Origin: Sedimenticola_A sp040506425
Lineage (GTDB): Bacteria > Pseudomonadota > Gammaproteobacteria > Chromatiales > Chromatiaceae
DNA: 64,000 bases
Assembly (NCBI GenBank): GCA_965224515.1
Contig: OZ245051.1
Location: 3,658,001 to 3,722,000 of the forward strand
Reading direction: 5' to 3'
Positions 36,932 through 45,188 of the stretch are shown here, in pieces (the first letter of the stretch is position 1; every line of letters begins with the position of its first letter). Below the pieces are notes generated by a model. It worked only from the letters and a program-made list of their open reading frames with translations, did no database searches and was not told the origin of the DNA. Made by a program: the position numbers and the translations under genes.

Positions 36932-38746
36932 ATGATCCGTAAAATCCTCTTACCTACGATACTATTGATACTTGCCTACGGGTTCTGGATCAGCCCTAAC
37001 TTCAAGGAAATTTCTGCAGGTGTTGCCATTTTCCTGTTCGGCATGCTGTTTCTTGAAGAAGGTTTCAAGGCATTTACCGGAGGCCTGCTTGAGCGCCTCC
37101 TGCGTAAAACAACCAACAGCACCTGGAAGTCGCTAAGCTTCGGCGTTATCAGCACTACGATAATGCAGTCCAGCTCACTGGTATCAGTGATCACCATCTC
37201 CTTCCTCAGCGCAGGCCTGATCGGGCTGGCGGCCGGTATCGGTATCATCTTCGGCGCCAACCTCGGCACTACCACAGGTGCCTGGCTGATTGCCGGTTTT
37301 GGCCTGAAGGTCAAATTGTCAGCCTACGCCATGCCGATGCTGGTGTTTGGCATCGTCATGGTGTTCCAGAAATCGAAGAACCTGAAAGGTTTCGGCTATA
37401 TCCTGGCCGGCCTCGGTTTCCTCTTTCTGGGCATTCATCATATGAAAGAGGGTTTTGAAGCCTTTCGTGACACCATTGATCTGACGGCATTTGCCGTGGC
37501 AGGTTACCCCGGCCTCCTCCTGTTCACCCTGATTGGGGTGTTTGCCACTGTAGTCATGCAGTCGAGCCATGCCACCCTGGTCATCATCATCACCGCACTG
37601 GCGGCACAACAGATCACCTACGAAAACGCCCTTGCACTGGCAATTGGCGCCAATATCGGTACCACCATCACGGCTATTCTGGGCTCCATGAGTTCAAACG
37701 TGCAGGGAAAACAACTTGCCGGCGCCCACCTGATTTTCAACCTGGTCACGGCAATTATCGCAATCGCCTTCATCTACCAGATTGCTGATGCCGTGGACTG
37801 GATCAGTAAGAATGTCGGCATTGCAGATGACAATTACACCCTTAAACTCGCCGTGTTCCACAGTATCTTCAACAGCATCGGAATTCTGGCAATGCTCCCT
37901 TTCATCGGGACACTGGTCAATTTCCTGATGCGCACGATGCCGGAGAAAGAGGTATCTATTGCCGTACCCAAGTACTTGAACGACTCTGCCATCGAGTTGC
38001 CGGATACCGCAATCGAGGCTGTACGCAAGGAGACTTTACACCTCTACGACAACGCTTTTGAGATCATCGCTCATGGACTCAGCCTGCACAGGCACGACAT
38101 TCTCTCGGACAAAAAACTGGAAGAGGTAGCTGCCGAGTCCTCATCGGTCATGCCGATAAATATAGATGACGAGTACGAAAAGAACGTTAAGGGGCTGTAC
38201 AGCGACATCATCAATTTCATCAGCCGTGCACAGACCACCATGGATCCTGAACAGGCAGACGAACTGTTTGCCCTCCGTGCCGCCGGGCGTGATATTGCCG
38301 AGGCGATCAAGGACACCAAGCACATGCATAAAAACATGGCTCAGTACATGGTCTCTGACAACGAACATATCAGCTCTGAATACAACAAGATTCGTATTTA
38401 TCTTGGTTCGGTCATGCGCCGTCTGGGAGAAGTAAGGCAGGAAGGCAGTGATCCGACCAGCATCCTCTCTCTCGATGTAATGAAACTGGAAATGGAAGAG
38501 AACGACTCCACCGTGAATGGAGTTCTCGAAGCGCTTATCCGTGAGGAGAAAATCACACCGTTGATGGCCACATCACTCATGAACGATTCTGCTTATGCCT
38601 ATGATGTAACCAAAAACCTGGTGCAGATGGGAGAGGTTCTGTTTTCCACCGGCGACCAGGCAATGAAAGATGCAGAGCGTATTATCGCACTTGATGATAA
38701 AGACGTTGCCGAAGTTCGGGAGCGTGATCTGCAGCGCGCAGACTAG
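36932..38746 (+). CDS. Na/Pi cotransporter family protein (NptA-like) with PhoU domain
   Basis: A 604-residue SLC34-like transporter. The membrane part (about 1-345) has two inverted repeats with QSSS at 79-82 (STTIMQSSSLVSVITISF) and QSSH at 210-213 (VVMQSSHATLVII), each followed by GANLGTT or GANIGTT. A cytosolic PhoU-like helical domain fills about 370-600. The second repeat has His where QSSS is usual. AAGGG lies 11 bases before the ATG. A small lysine-rich protein gene starts 9 bp after its stop, an arrangement repeated at the second Na/Pi gene. Confidence 0.92.
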   Translation: MIRKILLPTILLILAYGFWISPNFKEISAGVAIFLFGMLFLEEGFKAFTGGLLERLLRKTTNSTWKSLSFGVISTTIMQSSSLVSVITISFLSAGLIGLAAGIGIIFGANLGTTTGAWLIAGFGLKVKLSAYAMPMLVFGIVMVFQKSKNLKGFGYILAGLGFLFLGIHHMKEGFEAFRDTIDLTAFAVAGYPGLLLFTLIGVFATVVMQSSHATLVIIITALAAQQITYENALALAIGANIGTTITAILGSMSSNVQGKQLAGAHLIFNLVTAIIAIAFIYQIADAVDWISKNVGIADDNYTLKLAVFHSIFNSIGILAMLPFIGTLVNFLMRTMPEKEVSIAVPKYLNDSAIELPDTAIEAVRKETLHLYDNAFEIIAHGLSLHRHDILSDKKLEEVAAESSSVMPINIDDEYEKNVKGLYSDIINFISRAQTTMDPEQADELFALRAAGRDIAEAIKDTKHMHKNMAQYMVSDNEHISSEYNKIRIYLGSVMRRLGEVRQEGSDPTSILSLDVMKLEMEENDSTVNGVLEALIREEKITPLMATSLMNDSAYAYDVTKNLVQMGEVLFSTGDQAMKDAERIIALDDKDVAEVRERDLQRAD

Positions 38747-38755
38747 AGGATAATA

Positions 38756-39004
38756 ATGAAAACACCAAAGCTCATAAAAAGAGTCAACGAGTACCTTGAC
38801 GCGGACAAGAAAAAGCAACGCGACCAGATGGACTCTATCAAAGAGGTTCTGAAAAAACTCAAGAAGAAGCAGCACAACCTGAAAGGGAAGTTGGATAAAG
38901 AGAAAAACACAAAAGATAAGAAAAAGATCCAAAAGGATCTGGATATCATCTTTGTCCAACGGAAAAAGGGTTTAAAAGCACTGAAGAAGCTAAAGAAATC
39001 TTAA
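38756..39004 (+). CDS. Small lysine-rich helical protein paired with Na/Pi cotransporter (copy 1)
   Basis: An 82-residue protein made largely of Lys, Leu, Asp and Gln, predicted to be all helix with heptad-like spacing (VLKKLKKKQHNLKGKLDKEK). It has no signal or membrane segment. It aligns end to end with the protein at 41495-41737 (shared pattern KLxKxV, DxKK, LxKLxxKxxxLxxKLxKE, LxIIxVQxxKG). Start ATG lies 9 bp after the Na/Pi stop, with AGAGGAT before it. I do not recognise the family; a regulator or partner of the transporter's PhoU domain, or a polyphosphate-binding protein, are guesses. Confidence 0.8.
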   Translation: MKTPKLIKRVNEYLDADKKKQRDQMDSIKEVLKKLKKKQHNLKGKLDKEKNTKDKKKIQKDLDIIFVQRKKGLKALKKLKKS

Positions 39005-39032
39005 TCAATTACAGTAATTTTCCTAACCTGAC

Positions 39033-39068
39033 TGGCTCCATGCATCTGATTATTCACGCATGGAGCCA
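39033..39068. terminator. Hairpin after the first Na/Pi gene pair
   Basis: TGGCTCCATGC pairs perfectly with GCATGGAGCCA (11 bp, 14-nt loop), 28 bp after the small-protein stop. No T-run follows, so an intrinsic terminator is uncertain. Confidence 0.45.
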
Positions 39069-39154
39069 CCGGGGAGTGCTTTATCGCTCTGCAGACTTGT
39101 GAAACCCGATAGTTATCTATACATTCATTGAATGGCTGATTGAGGGGCAAGGAG

Positions 39155-39637
39155 ATGAACAGCAAGAAGAATAATCATCCTATTCTGGTGCCGGTGGATT
39201 TCTCATCATGTTCAGAAGCGGCCCTGCTGAAGAGCTGTGAATTGACTGATTGCCTGCAGCAACCTGTGATCGCTCTTCATGTAGTGCATGACCCGGCAGA
39301 CATGCCCGGCTACTACAGTAAATTCACGAAGAAGAAAGATCTGTTCCGAATCGAGGATAAGGCCCAGGAACTGTTTGATGAGTTTATAAAGGATATTGTC
39401 AACAGGTACCCGAGGATCAAGCAGCTGAAGAAGATAGAGACAATGCTGGTTATCGGACTGCCGGCAACAAAGATTCTCCAGGTCGCCGAAATGAAAGATG
39501 CATCAATGATCATCATGGGCGGCAAGGGCAATAGAGGATGGAAACGGATGCTGCTCGGTTCAACGGTGGATGAAGTGGCCCGCCTCTGCTCAATCCCTCT
39601 CACTATCGTGAAATCCGATAACTGCTCGGTGGAGTAA
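39155..39637 (+). CDS. Universal stress protein (UspA family)
   Basis: A 160-residue single-domain Usp. The N-terminal strand ILVPVDFSSCSEAALL and the C-terminal ATP-binding signature GGKGNRGWKRMLLGSTVDEV (G-x2-G-x9-G-S) are complete, so it is probably an ATP-binding type. The ATG at 39155 follows GAGGGG; the TTG-like start at 39140 is less likely. It lies 5 bp upstream of the second Na/Pi cotransporter and is probably co-transcribed with it. Confidence 0.9.
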   Translation: MNSKKNNHPILVPVDFSSCSEAALLKSCELTDCLQQPVIALHVVHDPADMPGYYSKFTKKKDLFRIEDKAQELFDEFIKDIVNRYPRIKQLKKIETMLVIGLPATKILQVAEMKDASMIIMGGKGNRGWKRMLLGSTVDEVARLCSIPLTIVKSDNCSVE

Positions 39638-39642
39638 CCACT

Positions 39643-41445
39643 GTGCATATAAATAATTTAATCTCATCAACAAATCCCCAAGTACGACTTTCACTGATCC
39701 TGGTAGCCGGGATTGTTGCAACATTCACTGCCCTTCCCTCTTTTGCCGCCACTGAAAATACCCAGGTGATGGAGTGGGGCGTGATGGGCATGAAGCTGTT
39801 TGGCGGACTTGCTCTCTTCCTGTTCGGTATGGAACAGATGGCCGAATCCCTCAAGGCAGTAGCCGGCGACAGGATGAAAAAGATCCTCGCCAAGCTGACG
39901 GCAAACCGCATGATGGGGGCGATTACCGGAGCATTTGTTACAGCTATCATCCAGTCATCCTCCGTCACCACGGTACTGGTTGTAGGGTTCATCTCTGCCG
40001 GTCTGATGTCCCTCTCCCAATCAGTCGGCATTATCATGGGCGCCAATATCGGCACCACGATCACGGCTCAGATCGTTGCCTTCAAGGTGACCAAGGCAGC
40101 TCTGCTGATGATCGGCGTTGGTTTCTCCATGCTGTTCATCTCAAAGAATGACCGTATTAAACAGTACGGCACCATGCTCATGGGCCTGGGACTTGTTTTC
40201 TACGGTATGAGTGTAATGAGCGACGCCATGCGCCCGCTACGCAGTTACGAGCCGTTTCTTGACCTGATGGTCCAGATGGAGAACCCTCTTATCGGTATAA
40301 TGGTGGCGGCAGCCTTCACGGGGTTGATTCAATCCTCATCGGCAACAACCGGTATTGTCATCGTGATGGCGACCCAGGGGCTGATAACCCTGCCTGCCGG
40401 TATCGCCCTGGCATTCGGCGCCAACATCGGTACCTGTATAACCGCCCTACTCGCCTCCATTGGTAAATCCCGAGAGGCAATACGGGCCGCCGGCGTCCAT
40501 GTCCTGTTCAATGTAGCTGGTGTTGTACTCTGGTTCATGTTCATTCCACAACTGGCGGAGATAGTGATATCAATATCACCCACCTACCCGGAATTGACGG
40601 GTATGGATCGTGTCGGCGCCGAGACGCCACGACAGATCGCCAACGCGCACACCATTTTCAACATTGCCAACACTCTCATCTTCATCGGGCTGACCACCCA
40701 GTTTGCACGTATTGTTGAATGGCTGATTCCAGATAAACCACTGGAAGAAGAGGTATTGGAAGTCAGAGCCAAGTATCTCGACGAGGAGCTTCTCTCCACG
40801 CCGTCCCTTGCCCTTGACCGTGTTCGTCTCGAAGTGCTGCACATGGGCGAGATCGTCCAGCGCATGCTGAGCCAGATCATGCCGGCCATCCTGAGCGGCA
40901 ACAAGGCCACACTGAGGAAAATCCACGCGATGGACGATGAGGTGGATGTCCTCTACGAACAGATCATCGAGTACATGGGACGTATCAGTAAGGGCTCCCT
41001 GTCAGATACCCAGACCCAGGAGTTCCTCGACCTGATGGCCGCGGTGAACGAGCTGGAAAACATCGGTGATACGATTGAAACCAACATGGTTGTGCTTGGG
41101 AATCAGCGTATCGATACGGGAGTTTCCATCAGCCAGCCCACCAGAAAGGTTCTCACCGATTTTCACCAGGCAATCCAGAAGGCCCTCGGTGCTGCAATAC
41201 AGGCGGTTTCTCAAATCAACAGGGAAGCTGCCGAGGTGGTCATCAACATGAAACAGGAGATTGCTAACCTGGCTAATTCTGCTGAAGCCCACCAGGCAGA
41301 GCGGCTGGTGGCAGAAGAACCAAACAGAATTCCTGCCTATACCATCGAGATCGATATCATCGAAAAGCAGAAACGCATCTATAATTTTTCCCGGCGCATG
41401 GCGGAAAAGGCAATTTCAACAGCAGATCAAACAGATAACCCCTGA
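39643..41445 (+). CDS. Na/Pi cotransporter family protein (second copy) with PhoU domain
   Basis: A 600-residue paralogue of the protein at 36932-38746. An N-terminal signal-like helix (LSLILVAGIVATFTALPSFA) precedes the transporter, which has both canonical QSSS motifs (104-107 and 230-233) and GANIGTT/GANIGTC loops. The PhoU-like domain covers about 375-595 (MSQIMPAILSGNKATLRKIH). The start is a GTG five bases after the usp stop. A small lysine-rich protein gene follows 49 bp downstream. It should import phosphate with sodium. Confidence 0.92.
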   Translation: MHINNLISSTNPQVRLSLILVAGIVATFTALPSFAATENTQVMEWGVMGMKLFGGLALFLFGMEQMAESLKAVAGDRMKKILAKLTANRMMGAITGAFVTAIIQSSSVTTVLVVGFISAGLMSLSQSVGIIMGANIGTTITAQIVAFKVTKAALLMIGVGFSMLFISKNDRIKQYGTMLMGLGLVFYGMSVMSDAMRPLRSYEPFLDLMVQMENPLIGIMVAAAFTGLIQSSSATTGIVIVMATQGLITLPAGIALAFGANIGTCITALLASIGKSREAIRAAGVHVLFNVAGVVLWFMFIPQLAEIVISISPTYPELTGMDRVGAETPRQIANAHTIFNIANTLIFIGLTTQFARIVEWLIPDKPLEEEVLEVRAKYLDEELLSTPSLALDRVRLEVLHMGEIVQRMLSQIMPAILSGNKATLRKIHAMDDEVDVLYEQIIEYMGRISKGSLSDTQTQEFLDLMAAVNELENIGDTIETNMVVLGNQRIDTGVSISQPTRKVLTDFHQAIQKALGAAIQAVSQINREAAEVVINMKQEIANLANSAEAHQAERLVAEEPNRIPAYTIEIDIIEKQKRIYNFSRRMAEKAISTADQTDNP

Positions 41446-41494
41446 ATATAGATACCGGGGATACACAAACAATCATCAGGGGAGGTAGTAAGAG

Positions 41495-41737
41495 ATGGGC
41501 CTGGAGAAGTTGGTAAAAAAAGTAAAGGCATGTCTGACCAAGGATGGAAAGAAAAACAAATCCCATTGTGATGCGTTAAGCAGCTTATTGGAAAAGCTTG
41601 AAGAGAAAGAGGTCAAGCTTCAAAAGAAACTGGCCAAAGAGACAGATCCGAAAAAGCGCAAGCACCTAAACCTGGAACTGAAAATCATCAGCGTTCAGTT
41701 GTCAAAAGGGCGAAAACGCCTGGATGAAGTGAAATAG
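41495..41737 (+). CDS. Small lysine-rich helical protein paired with Na/Pi cotransporter (copy 2)
   Basis: An 80-residue basic protein homologous along its whole length to the one at 38756-39004: KLVKKVKACLTKDGKK, then LLEKLEEKEVKLQKKLAKE and LELKIISVQLSKGRKRL. GGGGAGG precedes the ATG by 9 bases. It follows the second Na/Pi gene as copy 1 follows the first. Predicted soluble helical hairpin or coiled coil. No known family comes to mind. Confidence 0.8.
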   Translation: MGLEKLVKKVKACLTKDGKKNKSHCDALSSLLEKLEEKEVKLQKKLAKETDPKKRKHLNLELKIISVQLSKGRKRLDEVK

Positions 41738-42079
41738 TCAAAACAGCTGTTAAGTGCTTCCACTCTGACAACCTGCAGCGAGCTATAAACCGCCTGTATC
41801 AATGTACCGTGCAGACCATGTGGGTTTACGGGCCCCAGATAATTTCTTAATTTATCAAATGGTTAAGATCCCCTTCAAGAATTGATGTCCGTAAAAAAAA
41901 ACGGCCAAATCCAGCCCAATAAAATCAAACACTTATCGCTGGATTCGGATACGCCTGAGTATGCCTAAGCCTGCCCGGTTCAGGTATCTGTGTGGGTCAA
42001 ATGGTCGTGCATCCTGATGGCTTCCAAGTCGGGGTTTAGGGACACAGCTTTCAGGGTTGAAGACGGACCGAAAAACACC
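41738..42079. other. Intergenic stretch between convergent genes
   Basis: 342 bp between the second small lysine-rich protein and hipA, which converge. I see no coding frame, repeat or convincing hairpin; an A-run sits near 41895. Confidence 0.5.
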
Positions 42080-43321
42080 TCAAAGATGAAAGAGTGACTG
42101 TACGCGATCTGCCTCACGCTCTTCGACCCCACACTCCTGGGCTATATCATGCCATTGCGCTCCGGCGGCCCGCACCACCTCGGCACAGCGGGCCACCACG
42201 GCCTTGGGCAAGCCAAACACTTTTCCCAACCGGGCGGCCTCCGTGGGCCTCGGAGGTAACGGGCTGAACTGAAAGCCGGCTGCATGATAGGCGCCGCGCT
42301 CGACAGATGGAATCATGTCGTAGGCCGGTGCAAAGGCAAAACACTCACCGTCATAGAGCAGACTGAAATTTCGCTCATGATCATCCGTATTGTTGATCAT
42401 GCGATTGAACAGCATCCGTTTCAGAAGCTGTTGCAGATCCGGCTCGATCCGCCCGGAGCGTTGTTGGAGCACGCTGCGGATGTCATCATAGCGAAAAGCG
42501 CGCCCCACATCCCGCTGGGAGTGGGGCTCTTTCAAGAGGGCATTGATACTGACAAGATGATTGCGTGTCCCGTCTTCGTTGACATCGAAGCGCTCGACAA
42601 GCAGCACCTCCCGGCCATTGATTCCGGTGCGCACCTTCGCCGCCGGCGTGTCAATACCGGCACTGTTGGCCATCACCAGACAGGCCAGCTCAATCCGCGC
42701 ATTATTGAATGGGTCCTGGCTCAGGCGGTTGAACTTGGCGATATAGTTTCGCCCCGCCTCACACACCAGCGCCTTGGGTCTTGCACCTCCCACGCCGGTG
42801 CCATTATTGGCCAGATACAGCAGACTCATCTCATCGACCGACACCTCTCTGAAATCCGTGGCATCAACCTGCTGCGCGGCCGCTTCGGCTTTTTCCAGGC
42901 AGGCAATATCGACGCCCGGATCAAAAAAGGGAGACGCCCCCTGCTCGACGATGCAGAGCGCACCAATTCGGCTGTGCCCGATCATGGAGAGTGCGTCGAT
43001 CACGCTATGGGCGTTGTACTCCTTGCGATCACGATAGAAGGCCAGATGCGCCAGCACCCGCCTCCCCCAGGCATCGGGCAGGTAGTCGTCGATGAGGCCC
43101 GGCATGCCACCCCGACAGCTCAATTCAAAGGGGCCTTCACCGAGGGGGAGCTGGGCAGGGTCCAGTGAAAAGGCACCCGGCTGGGCAAGAAACGCTTCCC
43201 GATAGCGAAGACCGAAATCGCTCAACACCCCCTTCTCTTCCACCACCACACAATCAGCCGCCTGGACGATGCCCATCCCCTGGATATTCACATAGAGATC
43301 ATATCGGCCTTTAGTCATCAA
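42080..43321 (-). CDS. hipA: HipA-type toxin kinase
   Basis: A 413-residue Ser/Thr kinase of the HipA family. An N-terminal HipA_N-like domain (about 1-130) precedes the kinase core: glycine-rich loop GTGVGGARPKAL (174-185), Lys195 (YIAKF), the catalytic segment NNTDDHERNFSL (311-322) and the metal-binding Asp in FAPAYDMIPS. All catalytic residues appear intact. HipA kinases phosphorylate aminoacyl-tRNA synthetases or related targets and induce dormancy. The start overlaps the upstream HTH gene by 11 bp, as in other hipBA operons. Confidence 0.92.
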   Translation of the reverse strand: MMTKGRYDLYVNIQGMGIVQAADCVVVEEKGVLSDFGLRYREAFLAQPGAFSLDPAQLPLGEGPFELSCRGGMPGLIDDYLPDAWGRRVLAHLAFYRDRKEYNAHSVIDALSMIGHSRIGALCIVEQGASPFFDPGVDIACLEKAEAAAQQVDATDFREVSVDEMSLLYLANNGTGVGGARPKALVCEAGRNYIAKFNRLSQDPFNNARIELACLVMANSAGIDTPAAKVRTGINGREVLLVERFDVNEDGTRNHLVSINALLKEPHSQRDVGRAFRYDDIRSVLQQRSGRIEPDLQQLLKRMLFNRMINNTDDHERNFSLLYDGECFAFAPAYDMIPSVERGAYHAAGFQFSPLPPRPTEAARLGKVFGLPKAVVARCAEVVRAAGAQWHDIAQECGVEEREADRVQSLFHL

Positions 43322-43559
43322 ACAGACTCTCTTTCATCCGAAACAGGCCGTCAAAGTTCGCTTCCAGACCCAACACCCTGGCTGCTGCAAAGTATTTCCC
43401 CAGCCCCACGCTCATATCCCCCTTTTCCATCTTCTGCAGCGTGGCCCTGCTGACGCCGATGCGCAGGGCAAAGCTCTTGAGATCATCGTTGGGAAATCGC
43501 CTCTTTCGTGCCGTGCGTAACTGTGAGCCTATCGTTTCCAGATAATCCACATCAACCAC
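43311..43559 (-). CDS. hipB: HipB-type XRE antitoxin
   Basis: An 82-residue Cro/C1-type helix-turn-helix protein (TARKRRFPNDDLKSFALRIG, VSRATLQKMEKGDMSVGLG). It should neutralise HipA and repress the operon. It precedes hipA with an 11-bp overlap, the standard order. The upstream 43560-43739 is very AT-rich and probably contains the promoter and operator, but I see no clear palindrome to name. Confidence 0.9.
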   Translation of the reverse strand: MVDVDYLETIGSQLRTARKRRFPNDDLKSFALRIGVSRATLQKMEKGDMSVGLGKYFAAARVLGLEANFDGLFRMKESLFDD

Positions 43560-43739
43560 CTATTACTATTATATTGGTATATATAACTCATAATCATATT
43601 ATTTACCATTATTATAGTACTCACTAGGGCTATCTGTCCGCTAATCCGTACGGTCTATGCCAAGAGAAGGTGAATAGTTACCAATTCAGGAAGAATTATG
43701 ACACAACTTTATTTCTCACTTATTATTCAACAAGTTATG

Positions 43740-45188
43740 CTAATGGACCGTGCAGACCATGCAGGGATCGAAGGAACGCACAATGTGCTGAACTGAAACC
43801 GGGTTTTTCTCCTCTTCCGCCACCGGTGTACCGGTCAGGGCCTGCTCCAGGGCGCCAGGCACCCCTTCTGAATCACGGGGAGAGAAGTTCCAGGTGGTGG
43901 GGGCGATGATCTGGTAGTTGAGGATGCGCCCTTTCTTGATCCGCACCCAGTGCCCAAGACTTCCCCTGGCGGCTTCAACCATACCGCTGCCCCGTGCCTC
44001 ATCGGGGATGGGAGCTTGGTTACAAAAAGGCTCCCTTGGTATTAACTTCCCTGCCCACTGTTCCATTGCAATGGTCACCCTGGCGATCTCCAGCAGCCGT
44101 GCAATGACCCGGTTGCGGACATTGCCACCGCTTTGAGCTACAAGGTCGCGAATCAGGGGATGGCCATCTACCACCTGCCTCGCTACTGCACCAACCTCGA
44201 CAACCTCTCCGTCCAACCTGGGTGCCTTACACCAGCTGTACCCCTCTTCAATCGCCATGTCGGGTTGGGTTACACCATCCCAGGGGTGTTTTGCGCCATC
44301 ACCGGGCGTCATCCAGCTGTGTGAGACATCCTCGACGATTTTATCCGGATCAAGGCTGGCAGTGGCACCGTGCCAGAGCCCTTTTTGAAACAGATGCCCC
44401 TCTGGCTGTTCATAGGCACCGTAACTCATGAAACGATCAGATGCCCTGCCCAGGGTGTCAAGTTGCAAAGCTTCCGCTATGGCGAGAAAGTGGCGAAAAT
44501 CACTGCTTTCGACTGCGCCCTCATCCCTCCATGAATCAAGCGCCTGTGCAGAATCAAGGGCAGCGATACGCTCAAGCCGATCACCAAACAGGGTCTTTTC
44601 AAGAAAGCGGCGAAAGCTGTACAGAATAGTGAGTATGCGATGTTTCTCCTGTACCTCGATGGCCCGTGTGGTACCTCCCGGCTGTATCGCCAGGCTATGG
44701 GGCCACTTTCCAGCCAGCAACCCCATCAGGTGAAGAAACTCTGCACGGACCGGAAGCATCTCTGCAGAGGCGGAACCCTTCAGCGCTTTGAAGCGCTGGG
44801 CTGTATTGCCGAACCAGGGCTGGTTCCTGTATTCATCTCTGGCGAAATCCGGCATGAAGAACATGTAGAAGTGGGTCAGGTGATCGGCCACGTTCTCATT
44901 GGCCAGTACGAGGCTGGTGGCATACTCACCGTTTGGCGGAGGGGCAATACCCTGGGCATCTGCAATGGCTTTTGCGGCAGCAACAGACTGGGATACGGAA
45001 CAGATGCCGCATATACGCGGGGTATAGACCAGGGCATCCCGGGGATCACGACCATGCAGCATGTTTTCAAAGCCGCGATACATCGGGGAAACAACACGTG
45101 CATCCCGGATGCTGCCCTGCTCTATTTCAAGCTGCACCTCAAGGTCACCTTCGACCCTGTTAAATGGTCCAACAACCCTGCGGGTCAT
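43740..45188 (-). CDS. hoxC: Regulatory [NiFe]-hydrogenase large subunit (HoxC/HupV)
   Basis: A 482-residue large subunit with nickel ligands in RICGICSVSQ (N-terminal) and FDPCMVCTVH (C-terminal). The protein ends exactly at this last His; the cleavable C-terminal extension of catalytic hydrogenases is absent, which is the hallmark of H2-sensing regulatory hydrogenases. With HoxB it detects H2 and signals to the HoxJ kinase. It overlaps hoxB by 4 bp and is last in the hoxXAJBC string. Confidence 0.95.
   Translation of the reverse strand: MTRRVVGPFNRVEGDLEVQLEIEQGSIRDARVVSPMYRGFENMLHGRDPRDALVYTPRICGICSVSQSVAAAKAIADAQGIAPPPNGEYATSLVLANENVADHLTHFYMFFMPDFARDEYRNQPWFGNTAQRFKALKGSASAEMLPVRAEFLHLMGLLAGKWPHSLAIQPGGTTRAIEVQEKHRILTILYSFRRFLEKTLFGDRLERIAALDSAQALDSWRDEGAVESSDFRHFLAIAEALQLDTLGRASDRFMSYGAYEQPEGHLFQKGLWHGATASLDPDKIVEDVSHSWMTPGDGAKHPWDGVTQPDMAIEEGYSWCKAPRLDGEVVEVGAVARQVVDGHPLIRDLVAQSGGNVRNRVIARLLEIARVTIAMEQWAGKLIPREPFCNQAPIPDEARGSGMVEAARGSLGHWVRIKKGRILNYQIIAPTTWNFSPRDSEGVPGALEQALTGTPVAEEEKNPVSVQHIVRSFDPCMVCTVH

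Noticed and set aside
42284..43168. 294-codon plus-strand open frame
   Set aside because: Antisense to hipA, whose kinase motifs are intact; no family resemblance.
43560..43739. HipB operators in the AT-rich region
   Set aside because: No clear palindrome of the known HipB type was found.
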